A stretch of 64,000 bases of DNA, taken from positions 26,409-90,408 of the forward strand of contig URQQ01000009.1 of assembly GCA_900549995.1 (NCBI GenBank), written 5' to 3'. The DNA is from an uncultured Lachnospiraceae bacterium (GTDB taxonomy: Bacteria > Bacillota > Clostridia > Lachnospirales > Lachnospiraceae). The notes beneath the pieces were generated by a model. That model had not been told where the DNA came from. It searched no databases and was given only the letters and a program-made list of their open reading frames with translations. This document shows, piece after piece, positions 26,110-34,480 of the stretch. How positions within the stretch are numbered: position 1 is the stretch's first letter; each line of letters begins with the position of its first letter. Made by a program: the position numbers and the translations under genes.

Positions 26110-27557
26110 GCGTTTTCTTCCCCCTGTCCGTCTTTATTTCTTCCGGTGATCATCCTGGAACCTGCTCCTGACTTCTCAATCTGTGACAATGGAATCCCAA
26201 GTTCTCTTGATAGAATCTCCATCACCTTCGGGGAGCAAAAACCAGCCTGGCACCTGCCCATTCCGGCTCTGGTCCTTCGCTTTACCCCGTCGAGCGTCCT
26301 TGCACCAAGGGGACGCCTGATGGCATCGATAATTTCTCCCTCCGTCACAGTCTCACACCGGCAGATCACGGTTCCGTACGCCGGATTTTCCCGGATGAGA
26401 TGATTTCTCTCTTCCCATGTCAGACTGTCTGGTTTCAGAATCCCTTTCCGCTCTGCTATAAAGTTCTGATTCTTTGGAAGATTTAATTTTTCTGCCAGCA
26501 TCTGGGCTACCATAAGCCCGATGGCCGGGCTGCTCGTAAGTCCCGGAGATTCAATTCCTGCACAATCGTAGAACCCTTCTGCATCTTTTGCCTCTCCGAT
26601 GATGAATTCATCGCCCGCCTCATGTGCCCTGAGTCCTGAAAATGATGTGATCACCTGCCGCACCCCAAGCCGCTCTACATTCATCCCAGCCTTATTCATC
26701 ACCTGGGACAGTCCTTCTGCGGTCGTATTTGTCCCTTCTCGGTCTGAAATATCTTCTGCGGTCGGCCCAAGTAACAGATTCCCATGCACCGTCGGGGTGA
26801 CAAGCACTCCTTTTCCAAGTTTCCCCGGCAATGCAAAGACCGTCCGCGTCACATGTCCTCCCTCTTTTTTATCTAACAGACAATATTCTCCTCTCCTCGG
26901 TGTGATCTTAAGTTTCCTCTCGCAGACCATGTTATGGATGACGTCCGCGTACACTCCGGCAGCATTGACCACACATTTCGCTTCATATACGTTCTCCTGT
27001 GTATGGATACGGTAGTACCCCTTTCTCTTCTCAATCCTTTCCACTTTCGTATGGAAGAAGAATTCCACTCCATTCACCGCCGCATTCTCTGCCATCGCGA
27101 TATTCAGGCCAAACGGACAGATGATTCCTGCACTTTGAGCATACAAAGCCGCATATAGATCTTCTGTAATATTCGGCTCCATCTGCCTTACTTCTTCTTT
27201 CCTTAAGATCTTCAGTCCCTTCACACCATTTTCGGCACCCTGGCGGTATAATTTTAAAAGCTTCGGGAAATCCTCCTCATGTCTGCAGATCACCAGTGAA
27301 CCGTCTCTCTGAAATGGAATATCCAGATCTTTTGTCAATGTTTCCATCATCTCATTGCCAAGCACGTTCATCTTCGCTTTTAACGATCCTGGCTTCGCAT
27401 CATACCCGGCATGGACAATCCCGCTGTTTGCCTTCGACGTCCCGCAGCAGACATCCTCTGCCATCTCGAGCACACATGCCCGCACTTTATATCTCGATAC
27501 TTCCCTTGCAACAGCAGCACCTGTCACCCCGGCTCCGACAATTATTACATCATACAT
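26106..27557 (-). CDS. FAD-dependent glycerol-3-phosphate dehydrogenase-like protein with BFD/[2Fe-2S] C-terminus
   Basis: A 483-residue protein with an N-terminal DAO-type fold (VIIVGAGVTGAAVAREVSRY, residues 4-23, and GIVHAGYDAKPGSLKA) and a C-terminal cysteine domain, VICRCETVTEGEI (about 400-412) with MGRCQAGFCSPKV (437-449), the CxC and CxxxxC pattern of the BFD-like [2Fe-2S] domain. This matches the GlpA layout. It follows glpK across a terminator-like leader at 27587-27634 and is coupled to the GlpB-like gene by a 4-bp overlap. It should convert glycerol 3-phosphate to dihydroxyacetone phosphate at the membrane surface. Confidence 0.9.
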   Translation of the reverse strand: MYDVIIVGAGVTGAAVAREVSRYKVRACVLEMAEDVCCGTSKANSGIVHAGYDAKPGSLKAKMNVLGNEMMETLTKDLDIPFQRDGSLVICRHEEDFPKLLKLYRQGAENGVKGLKILRKEEVRQMEPNITEDLYAALYAQSAGIICPFGLNIAMAENAAVNGVEFFFHTKVERIEKRKGYYRIHTQENVYEAKCVVNAAGVYADVIHNMVCERKLKITPRRGEYCLLDKKEGGHVTRTVFALPGKLGKGVLVTPTVHGNLLLGPTAEDISDREGTNTTAEGLSQVMNKAGMNVERLGVRQVITSFSGLRAHEAGDEFIIGEAKDAEGFYDCAGIESPGLTSSPAIGLMVAQMLAEKLNLPKNQNFIAERKGILKPDSLTWEERNHLIRENPAYGTVICRCETVTEGEIIDAIRRPLGARTLDGVKRRTRAGMGRCQAGFCSPKVMEILSRELGIPLSQIEKSGAGSRMITGRNKDGQGEENA

Positions 27558-27586
27558 ATCCTTTCCTCCTCATGGATCATGAAAAA

Positions 27587-27634
27587 GGAGTCCGCAAACA
27601 GACGTATTTTCATACGCATTGTCTGCCGGACTCC
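27587..27634 (-). terminator. Terminator or antiterminator site between glpK and the GlpA-like gene
   Basis: On the minus strand a long stem pairs GGAGTCCG-type arms at 27627-27634 and 27587-27594 with inner CGTAT/ATACG pairing, followed directly by TTTTTC and then the GlpA-like ribosome site. A strong hairpin inside an operon next to a GlpP gene is what GlpP-controlled antitermination would need; constitutive termination of glpK is the simpler alternative. Confidence 0.75.
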
Positions 27635-27668
27635 ACACTCCGCATCCTCATATTTTATTACTCAGTTC

Positions 27669-29168
27669 TTATTCTTCATCTTTTGCCCATGCATAGGCAT
27701 ATTTCACGGCTTTATTCCAGCCCTTAACCCTCGCCTCCCGGCTCTCTTTACTGATTGCCGGTTCAAAGGTACGGTCAATGGCCCAGTTCTTCACAACTTC
27801 TTCTTTATTCTTCCAATATCCAACCGCAAGTCCCGCAAGATAAGCTGCACCCATCGCTGTTGTCTCGACACATTTCGGACGGTAAACCGGGGCATTGCTG
27901 ATATCTGCCTGTGTCTGCATCAGGAAATCATTGGCACTTGCACCTCCGTCCACCTGAAGAGAAGAAAGTTCTATCCCGGAATCAGCTTTCATTGCCCAGA
28001 GGACATCATTCACCTGATAAGCCAGTGATTCCAGTGTTGCCCTGATAATATGGTATTTGTTTACTCCTCTCGTAATTCCTACAATGGTTCCCCTTGCATA
28101 CTGATCCCAGTGCGGTGCGCCAAGCCCTGTAAAGGCCGGCACAACATAACATCCATTTGTATTTTTTACCTTTTGGGCCATATACTCAGAGTCCGATGCA
28201 GAATCAATCAGCTTCATCTCATCCCTGAGCCACTGAATTGCGGCTCCCGCAACGAAGATCGATCCTTCCAGGGCATAGGTTACTTTTCCATCCAGTCCCC
28301 AGGCAATCGTTGTCACAAGGCCATTTTTAGAAAATACGGGCTTCTCCCCGGTATTCATCAGAAGGAAGCATCCCGTTCCATACGTATTCTTTGCCTCTCC
28401 CGGCGCGAAACAGGTCTGGCCAAACAATGCCGCCTGCTGGTCTCCTGCTGCTCCTGCAATCGGGATCTCACCGCCGAAGAAAGAGGAATCCGTCACCCCG
28501 TAAATCTCACTTGACGGGCAGACTTTCGGAAGCATACATTCCGGAATCTCAAGTTTCGCAAGGATTTCCCGATCCCATTTCAGTTCCCGTATATTAAAAA
28601 GCATCGTTCTGGATGCGTTGGAATAATCCGTAACATGCACTTTTCCCTTCGTCAGTTTGAAGATCAGCCATGTCTCCACGGTACCGAATAAAAGTTCTCC
28701 CTTTTCAGCCCGTTCTCTCGCTCCTGGCACATGATCCAGAATCCATTTTACCTTCGTCGCTGAGAAATAGGCATCGATCATAAGTCCTGTCTTTTCCTTG
28801 AACATCTCCGAAAGCCCTTCCGCTTTCAGAGTATCACAGTATTCCGATGTTCTTCTGCACTGCCATACGATCGCATGGTACACAGGTTCCCCTGTCCTTT
28901 TATCCCACACAACCACCGTCTCTCTCTGATTCGTAATGCCGACAGCCGCGATGTCCGAAGCTGATGCTCCGATCATATTCATTGCCTCCACCGCAACGCC
29001 AAGCTGTGTTGACCATATCTCATCTGCATCGTGCTCTACCCATCCGGGCTTTGGGAAATACTGCGTAAACTCTTTTTGAGCTACCGAACACATCTCTCCC
29101 TTTTCATTGAATAGAATACACCGGTTGCTTGTTGTTCCAGCATCCAGCGCCATAATATATTTTCCCAT
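27669..29168 (-). CDS. glpK: Glycerol kinase
   Basis: About 499 residues of the FGGY kinase family, phosphorylating glycerol with ATP. Visible blocks are YIMALDAGTTSNRCILF at the N-terminus, GWVEHDADEIW, GITNQRETVVVWDK, and in the second half GAAGDQQAALFGQ, VDGGASANDFLMQTQAD and TAMGAAYLAGLAVGYW. I start at the ATG at 29168 behind AGGAGAGGTGACT rather than at the much longer open frame. It follows glpP by 28 bp and precedes the glycerol-3-phosphate oxidation genes. No glpF facilitator is in the window. Confidence 0.97.
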   Translation of the reverse strand: MGKYIMALDAGTTSNRCILFNEKGEMCSVAQKEFTQYFPKPGWVEHDADEIWSTQLGVAVEAMNMIGASASDIAAVGITNQRETVVVWDKRTGEPVYHAIVWQCRRTSEYCDTLKAEGLSEMFKEKTGLMIDAYFSATKVKWILDHVPGARERAEKGELLFGTVETWLIFKLTKGKVHVTDYSNASRTMLFNIRELKWDREILAKLEIPECMLPKVCPSSEIYGVTDSSFFGGEIPIAGAAGDQQAALFGQTCFAPGEAKNTYGTGCFLLMNTGEKPVFSKNGLVTTIAWGLDGKVTYALEGSIFVAGAAIQWLRDEMKLIDSASDSEYMAQKVKNTNGCYVVPAFTGLGAPHWDQYARGTIVGITRGVNKYHIIRATLESLAYQVNDVLWAMKADSGIELSSLQVDGGASANDFLMQTQADISNAPVYRPKCVETTAMGAAYLAGLAVGYWKNKEEVVKNWAIDRTFEPAISKESREARVKGWNKAVKYAYAWAKDEE

Positions 29169-29196
29169 ACCAGTCACCTCTCCTGAATTCTTTCTT

Positions 29197-29766
29197 TTAC
29201 ATCCGCCATACATCCTGGTTTGTTGTCGATACACAGACCGCTCCGGCATCCAGTGCCCCCATCACATCTTCACGGTCCATCACAAGCCCTCCGGCAATCA
29301 CCGGAATTTTCTCTGACTTCACAAGCTTTCTTATAATCTTCGGCATGACTCCCGGAAGAATCTCCATCATATCCGGCTGCACCTGCCTTACCTGTTTTGC
29401 AATATTTTCAAAGGCCATGGAATCAATGACGAAGAACCGAAGAACTGTACAAAGCCCGAGTTCCCTTGCTCTTCTGACATGAGAGCTTCTTGTGGTAATG
29501 ATTCCGTCTGCCTTTGTATTCTCTCTGATATAGTCCACCACCACTTCCTTCGTCCCAATGCCTCCCACAAGATCCAGATGGACAAGAACCTGCTTGCCAG
29601 CCATCTTCGCTTCCTCTACAATCCTCCCGATACTGCAGATATCACCGAACAGTATAAATACTACTTTTATATCTTCAATCTTCAGGCATTTTCTGAGACC
29701 TTCCATATCTTTCACAGCCGCCACAATTGGATTCTCCATCAATGCATCGTAGAACTCCTGCTTCAT
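29197..29766 (-). CDS. glpP: Glycerol-3-phosphate-responsive antiterminator
   Basis: A 189-residue RNA-binding regulator of the GlpP family, which in Bacillus binds glycerol 3-phosphate and prevents termination in glp leaders. Characteristic blocks are ENPIVAAVKD, VFILFGDICSI, VHLDLVGGI, IITTRSSHV, EILPGVMPKI and PVIAGGLV. It is first in the glp operon with its own promoter at 29872-29900 and a structured leader at 29791-29837. Likely targets are that leader and the glpK/GlpA hairpin. Confidence 0.95.
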   Translation of the reverse strand: MKQEFYDALMENPIVAAVKDMEGLRKCLKIEDIKVVFILFGDICSIGRIVEEAKMAGKQVLVHLDLVGGIGTKEVVVDYIRENTKADGIITTRSSHVRRARELGLCTVLRFFVIDSMAFENIAKQVRQVQPDMMEILPGVMPKIIRKLVKSEKIPVIAGGLVMDREDVMGALDAGAVCVSTTNQDVWRM

Positions 29767-29790
29767 ATATCTTCCCTCTTAATAACAGAA

Positions 29791-29837
29791 GAGAGCATAC
29801 GCCTGAAACAACATTTCTGTTGTTAAACGTTGCTCTC
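29791..29837 (-). promoter_or_regulatory. Structured leader of glpP
   Basis: Nested inverted repeats: outer GAGAGCA/TGCTCTC (29791-29797 with 29831-29837) and inner AACAACA/TGTTGTT (29807-29813 with 29818-29824), then a pyrimidine-rich TTCTGTTATT on the minus strand. It lies in the untranslated leader and could be a GlpP target. Confidence 0.55.
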
Positions 29838-29871
29838 CTCATCTCAACATCACCATTCATTTTATAGTTTA

Positions 29872-29900
29872 AGAATAACACAGTGATTCTCGTTTGACAA
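29872..29900 (-). promoter_or_regulatory. Promoter of the glp operon
   Basis: On the minus strand TTGTCA (29900-29895), a 17-base spacer and TATTCT (29877-29872). It begins only about 30 bases after the cstA stop codon. Confidence 0.7.
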
Positions 29901-29929
29901 GACGATTTGTCATTTATAAAGATTTCAGT

Positions 29930-31675
29930 TTATGATACTTTTTCCTTTTTCTGTCCTGCCATCGTACGGATTCCATCGATTGCAAGAATCACGGCAAGAA
30001 TAATCAGAAGCGCCGAAAGAATGGTTCTGATATAATACCATCCGATTCCCTGCATCCCTGCCATAATTCCGGCAATGTTAGATTTCAATGTGAAGCACAG
30101 CGAAGTAATTGTCACGACGAGCATAAATGCCATCGGTATGTAGAACATTTTGTTGTTCTTGCCGGCTTTGCCAAGCCATGTGGCAACTGCCAGAAGTCCA
30201 AGCGCTGCAAGAAGCTGGTTGGCAGCACCAAACAGCGGCCATATGTTGGCATATCCTGTCAGGCCAAGTCCTACTCCAAGTACCACCGTGATAATGGTTG
30301 CCACAAAGGGATTGGTCAATACCTTTTTATATCCCTTTGCATCTGCTGCAGACTCTCCCGGCTCCAGCCAGAATTCCTGGAACATATAACGAGCAAGACG
30401 TGTGGCTGTATCCAGAGAGGTCAGGCAGAACGCCGAAACTGTAAGCACAAGCAGCGAATATGCCACCTTTTCTGTCCCTGCAAGTCCCGGAATTACACTT
30501 ACCATCTTTGAAATACCTGTAGCAAATACAACCGTCGGTGTCACCGTCTCCCCGGATGCATAATTTGCCCAGATATAGCCGACTGCGCAAAGTGAGATGA
30601 TGGCAAGCGCACATTCAATCAGCATACCTCCATAAGCGATCGGTCTGGCATCTTTTTCATTATTCAGCTGTTTTGCCGTTGTTCCCGATCCCACCAAAGA
30701 ATGGAAACCGGAAATCGCTCCGCATGCAATGGTTACAAACAGTGCCGGGAACATATATCCAAGAGAAGCTCCTGTAGGCGCCAGCGTATCTTTAAACCCT
30801 GTAAATGCCGGAATATCCATATGCGCGCCGCCAAATATACCGTTTCCAATGATTCCGACCACTGCGACGATCATCATAAAATAAAGCAAAAATGAACTAA
30901 GATAATCCCTCGGCTGCAGCAGAATCCAGACAGGTGTGACGGATGCGACTGTAATATATATCCCTACAATAATCATCCACGTTGTATTACTCAGATAGAT
31001 TGGATGCCAGTTGAGCCCGATGACCATACAGATAATAATCGCTCCCACACCAATGACTGTGGAAATTCCAAGCCCTGCATTTCTGCGGTATACAAGAAAT
31101 CCAAATACAATAGAGACCACAATAAACAAGACTGAAATCATTGCTGTCGTTGCATTTGACGCGCTTGCTGCAATGTCTACAGCTCCGCTTTCATCATAAG
31201 CAGCCATAAATGTATTGGCTACAATCGACGCAAACGCCGCAACTACCAAAATCAATGTCAGATACGAAAAAATGATAAATAATTTCTTTGCCTTTGATCC
31301 CATTGTCTCTGCGATCACTTCCCCGATCGACTGTCCCTTGTGCCGGATCGATGCAAACAGTGCACCAAAATCATGAACCGCACCAAAGAAGATTCCTCCA
31401 ATCAGAACCCAGAGCAGCACAGGCACCCATCCAAATACAGCCGCCTGAATCGGCCCATTGATAGGCCCTGCACCCGCAATAGAAGAAAAATGATGTCCCA
31501 TCAGCACCGGAGTCTTGGACGGTACATAGTCCATTCCATCCTCCTCTGTATGTGCAGGTGTTTCTCTGGAAGGATCAATTCCCCACTGCCCTGCAAGCCA
31601 TTTCCCATACGTTACATATGCGATAGCAAGAACCGCAATTCCAATTACTAATACCGCAATACTGTTCATATTCAT
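29930..31675 (-). CDS. cstA: Carbon starvation protein CstA, peptide/pyruvate-type transporter
   Basis: A 581-residue membrane protein with about 16 hydrophobic segments. Family blocks are the N-terminal YGKWLAGQWGIDPSRETPA, the conserved VLMGHHFSSIAGAGPINGPI (residues 57-76), HDFGALFASIRHKGQSIGEV, and LTSLDTATRLARYMFQE in the second half. CstA family members import peptides or pyruvate when carbon is short. It starts behind GGAGGAATGAAT and follows a small cytosolic gene across a 68-base gap with a hairpin. The substrate here is not decided by sequence. Confidence 0.95.
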   Translation of the reverse strand: MNMNSIAVLVIGIAVLAIAYVTYGKWLAGQWGIDPSRETPAHTEEDGMDYVPSKTPVLMGHHFSSIAGAGPINGPIQAAVFGWVPVLLWVLIGGIFFGAVHDFGALFASIRHKGQSIGEVIAETMGSKAKKLFIIFSYLTLILVVAAFASIVANTFMAAYDESGAVDIAASASNATTAMISVLFIVVSIVFGFLVYRRNAGLGISTVIGVGAIIICMVIGLNWHPIYLSNTTWMIIVGIYITVASVTPVWILLQPRDYLSSFLLYFMMIVAVVGIIGNGIFGGAHMDIPAFTGFKDTLAPTGASLGYMFPALFVTIACGAISGFHSLVGSGTTAKQLNNEKDARPIAYGGMLIECALAIISLCAVGYIWANYASGETVTPTVVFATGISKMVSVIPGLAGTEKVAYSLLVLTVSAFCLTSLDTATRLARYMFQEFWLEPGESAADAKGYKKVLTNPFVATIITVVLGVGLGLTGYANIWPLFGAANQLLAALGLLAVATWLGKAGKNNKMFYIPMAFMLVVTITSLCFTLKSNIAGIMAGMQGIGWYYIRTILSALLIILAVILAIDGIRTMAGQKKEKVS

Positions 31676-31691
31676 TCCTCCTCATAATTAT

Positions 31692-31724
31692 TTTCCAGAG
31701 CAGCTGAACATTTTGCTCCGGAAA
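31692..31724 (-). promoter_or_regulatory. Hairpin in the cstA leader
   Basis: Arms TTTCCAGAGCA / TGCTCCGGAAA with an 11-base loop, 17 bases before the cstA start. There is no U-run directly after it, so it looks more like an mRNA structure affecting cstA translation or stability than a terminator. Confidence 0.4.
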
Positions 31725-31743
31725 TATGTATTTGCTAAAAAGG

Positions 31744-32265
31744 TCAGAAAATTCCAGCCTTTTTATAACCCTTTACCAGCTCTTTTGCCGCGCGGTTCCC
31801 GAAAATACATTTTTCTTTCATATCAAACACCAGAAGCCGTACCTCACTGTACCCCCGGATGCCAAGCATATAGTTTTTCACATACCGGAATTTTCGGATC
31901 TGCTTTTCCGCCTCATCTCCCACACCATCACAGATATAGATACAGGTCATAAACGTATACATATGATCTTTCACTGGAAAATCACTGCCTCCGCGCACCA
32001 GCTCAGGTTCAATATAGCTTTCCACCTGCTCACTAAATCTTCCAATATCTTCTTCTGACAGATCCTCCAGACAACGAAAAAACACATGCTCGAAACAGTT
32101 CGCCCTCCAGAGTTCTGCTTTTTTTACAAGGACATACTTGGCGCTGGTTACTGAAAAAAATGCATGTGCATCATATATATCGTCCTTGATATGAAAGGAG
32201 TGTTCTATGTCATAGCTGGATTCATAAGAATTCAGCAATCTGCCAAACAATTCCTGTTTTGTCAT
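31744..32265 (-). CDS. Uncharacterised cytosolic protein upstream of cstA (DUF8052-like)
   Basis: About 173 residues, no signal peptide or membrane helix. The start at 32265 follows AAGGAGAAAATAA; the longer frame has no ribosome site. It opens MTKQELFGRLLNSYESSYDI, with later aromatic/charged blocks KYVLVKKAELWRANCFEHVFF and KFRYVKNYMLGIRGYSEVRLL. I do not recognise an enzyme. It resembles small clostridial proteins of a DUF (I recall DUF8052). It is 68 bp from cstA in the same direction, so it may be part of the same unit, but its function is unknown. Confidence 0.65.
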   Translation of the reverse strand: MTKQELFGRLLNSYESSYDIEHSFHIKDDIYDAHAFFSVTSAKYVLVKKAELWRANCFEHVFFRCLEDLSEEDIGRFSEQVESYIEPELVRGGSDFPVKDHMYTFMTCIYICDGVGDEAEKQIRKFRYVKNYMLGIRGYSEVRLLVFDMKEKCIFGNRAAKELVKGYKKAGIF

Positions 32266-32475
32266 ATTTATTTTCTCCTTAGTTACCGCATTAATGCAGT
32301 AAAGCATTTCTAAAATTACTATAAAATAATATCACTATATCATCAACAATTCAAGCAGTATCTTTCTATTAATTCAGTCTGAATGATCGCTTTCACAGTA
32401 AAATATTTGCCTGTCTCCCTCATTTACTGTATACTGGAACTACCCGGAACATACAATCAATTGGAGGGAATACAG

Positions 32476-33063
32476 ATGAAAAAAGCAAGGACACTCATTG
32501 TCATCATTGCCGCTCTTGCACTGATTGCAGTTGGATTTCTAAGCGCCAGGCTGTTCAGCAGAAGCGGTAACAAGGTAACCGTCAGCGCGACATCCATCGA
32601 AGAACGGCTCAGCAAATGCAGTACTTTGACGACCGCGAGGCTTGACTACCGCGGAATCATCAAATACTCTGACGGTGATATTCAGTTCATTAATAAAAAA
32701 GGCTTTTCCATGATCTACGATGCCCATATCAAAGCAGGTGTGGATCTGTCCAAAGCTACAGTCTCGATTAGTAATAACACAATTAAAATCACAGTTCCAA
32801 AAGCCGAAATCCAGGATGTCACAGTTGACTCAGATACACTGGAGTTCTACGATGAACAATTTGCCCTGTTCAACTGGACGGATAAATCTGATACAGCCAA
32901 AGCCATGGAATATGCCAAAGAAGATGCAAAGGTAAAGGCCGCAGCAACCGACATTCTCACCCAGGCGAAGGAGCAGGCCAAAACAGTCATCGAAACACTG
33001 ATTGTGCCAATTACAGCAGATTCCTCCAATTCTTATCAGATTGAATTTGCTGAAGAATCCTGA
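32476..33063 (+). CDS. DUF4230 family membrane-anchored protein
   Basis: About 195 residues with an N-terminal membrane anchor (TLIVIIAALALIAVGFLS) and an extracytoplasmic domain. LTTARLDYRGIIKY, YDAHIKAGVDLSKATV and IKITVPKAEIQDV are the DUF4230 blocks; the C-terminus is helical (AKEDAKVKAAATDILTQAKEQ). The start at 32476 follows TTGGAGGGAATAC. It stands alone between convergent and divergent neighbours. The family function is unknown; its beta structure and anchoring suggest an envelope role. Confidence 0.85.
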   Translation: MKKARTLIVIIAALALIAVGFLSARLFSRSGNKVTVSATSIEERLSKCSTLTTARLDYRGIIKYSDGDIQFINKKGFSMIYDAHIKAGVDLSKATVSISNNTIKITVPKAEIQDVTVDSDTLEFYDEQFALFNWTDKSDTAKAMEYAKEDAKVKAAATDILTQAKEQAKTVIETLIVPITADSSNSYQIEFAEES

Positions 33064-33068
33064 AAGTA

Positions 33069-33108
33069 AAAAAACTGCTGTCCCCGCTCACGGGTCCGGC
33101 AGTTTTTT
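33069..33108. terminator. Bidirectional terminator
   Basis: Arms AAAAAACTGC / GCAGTTTTTT around a GC-rich core. The A-run and T-run at its ends let it serve both the DUF4230 gene (plus) and the MATE gene (minus). Confidence 0.88.
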
Positions 33109-33113
33109 CTCTT

Positions 33114-34466
33114 TTAAATTACTCTTGTCTTCTTCCACTTCCCCGTCCGGTACCAGATATACGAAATCACAAAGTTCGCAGTCCATCCCATCGGAATCGC
33201 ATACCACACTGCCTGTACCCCGATCACCGGCGCAAATACATGGGCGAACCATACCCGGATCCCCAGATTGACCAGATTGGCAAACGTAAACACTGCGACA
33301 TCTCCTGACCCTCTCAGTACGCCGTCCGTACATGATTTTGCCCCGATCATCACGTAAAAGAATGCTTCAAAATGAAGATAGGCAAGTCCCGTCTCAAACG
33401 CCACTTTTCCAGTCTCTGCATCCAGAAATAATGTCAAAAGCCCTGTCCCAGCAATCTGGAAAATAATAATCAATGCCACCGAAACGGTCACGACAATCTT
33501 TAATCCTGCATGATATCCTTCCCTGACCCGTTCCGGCTTTTCTGCTCCCATATTCTGCGCTGTGAATGTAGACACTGCGTTGCCCGCCGCAATCATAGGA
33601 ACGATACAGATGGATTCAAATCTCATCCCGGCAGTGTATCCTGCGAGGACGGAGGACCCAAATCCATTCACTACCGACTGCACAAGTAAAATTCCCATAT
33701 GCACAATAGACTGCTGGATAATCGACGGAACTGCAACCCTGATCATTTTAAACGAAATTGACTTCGAATATTTTTCATCCCACATCGCTTCATAGCCACT
33801 GACTTTCCGAATCAGTATGAAAAAAGATAATATCGCAGACAGCCCCTGCGCAATCAGCGTTGCCACAGCGACCCCTGCAACGCCCTTCCGAAATCCCACC
33901 ACAAGGATAAGATCCAGAATAATATTAAATACGGATGAGAAAATCAATAATTTCAGCGGTGTTTTTGAATCCCCCAGAGAATTAAATATCGAAGACATAA
34001 TGTTATACAGAAACATAAATGGGAGACCGTAAAAATAAATGCTCAGATACACCCCTGCGTCTTTGATTACATTGTCCGGCGTATGAAGCCCTCTCAGAAT
34101 CCCGCCGCAGAATACAGTTCCGATCACACTCAGCAGAATTCCCACTGCCGCAAAATTGATGAGTGCCGTCGAAATGGAAGTCTTCATTTTCCCTGTCTGG
34201 CGTGCCCCATAATATTGTGAGATTACAACAGAACTCCCGATTCCGCCGCCGATTGCAATCGCAATAAAGACATTTGTCACAGCATAGGAGGCACCGACCG
34301 CCGCCAGTGCCTCTTCGCCGACGAACTTGCCGACGACAATGGAATCTACCATATTATAAAACTGCTGAAACAGATTGCCGATAATGATCGGTATTGCAAA
34401 ATACAGCAAGGCTCTCCCTGGTGCATCTTCTATCATATTTATCTTTTGCTTTGATGCTGCTTTCAT
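33114..34466 (-). CDS. MATE family efflux transporter
   Basis: About 450 residues with 12 predicted helices. Family blocks are RALLYFAIPIIIGNLFQQFYNMVDSI near the N-terminus, VGEEALAAVGASYAVTNVFIAIAIG, and QNMGAEKPERVREGYHAGLKI in the second half. I choose the ATG at 34466, seven bases after GAGGAAGAGG; an in-frame ATG at 34484 overlaps the stop of dsdA (ATGA) and is a possible alternative. It would exchange Na+ or H+ for a drug or metabolite. Coupling to D-serine dehydratase might mean D-serine or a related toxic amino acid, but this is only positional. Confidence 0.92.
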   Translation of the reverse strand: MKAASKQKINMIEDAPGRALLYFAIPIIIGNLFQQFYNMVDSIVVGKFVGEEALAAVGASYAVTNVFIAIAIGGGIGSSVVISQYYGARQTGKMKTSISTALINFAAVGILLSVIGTVFCGGILRGLHTPDNVIKDAGVYLSIYFYGLPFMFLYNIMSSIFNSLGDSKTPLKLLIFSSVFNIILDLILVVGFRKGVAGVAVATLIAQGLSAILSFFILIRKVSGYEAMWDEKYSKSISFKMIRVAVPSIIQQSIVHMGILLVQSVVNGFGSSVLAGYTAGMRFESICIVPMIAAGNAVSTFTAQNMGAEKPERVREGYHAGLKIVVTVSVALIIIFQIAGTGLLTLFLDAETGKVAFETGLAYLHFEAFFYVMIGAKSCTDGVLRGSGDVAVFTFANLVNLGIRVWFAHVFAPVIGVQAVWYAIPMGWTANFVISYIWYRTGKWKKTRVI

Positions 34467-34480
34467 GCCAAACCTCTTCC

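Noticed and set aside
25573..26403. 276-codon plus-strand frame in the glycerol-3-phosphate module
   Set aside because: Antisense to the GlpA-like and GlpB-like genes, with a Pro/His/Cys-rich product unlike any family.
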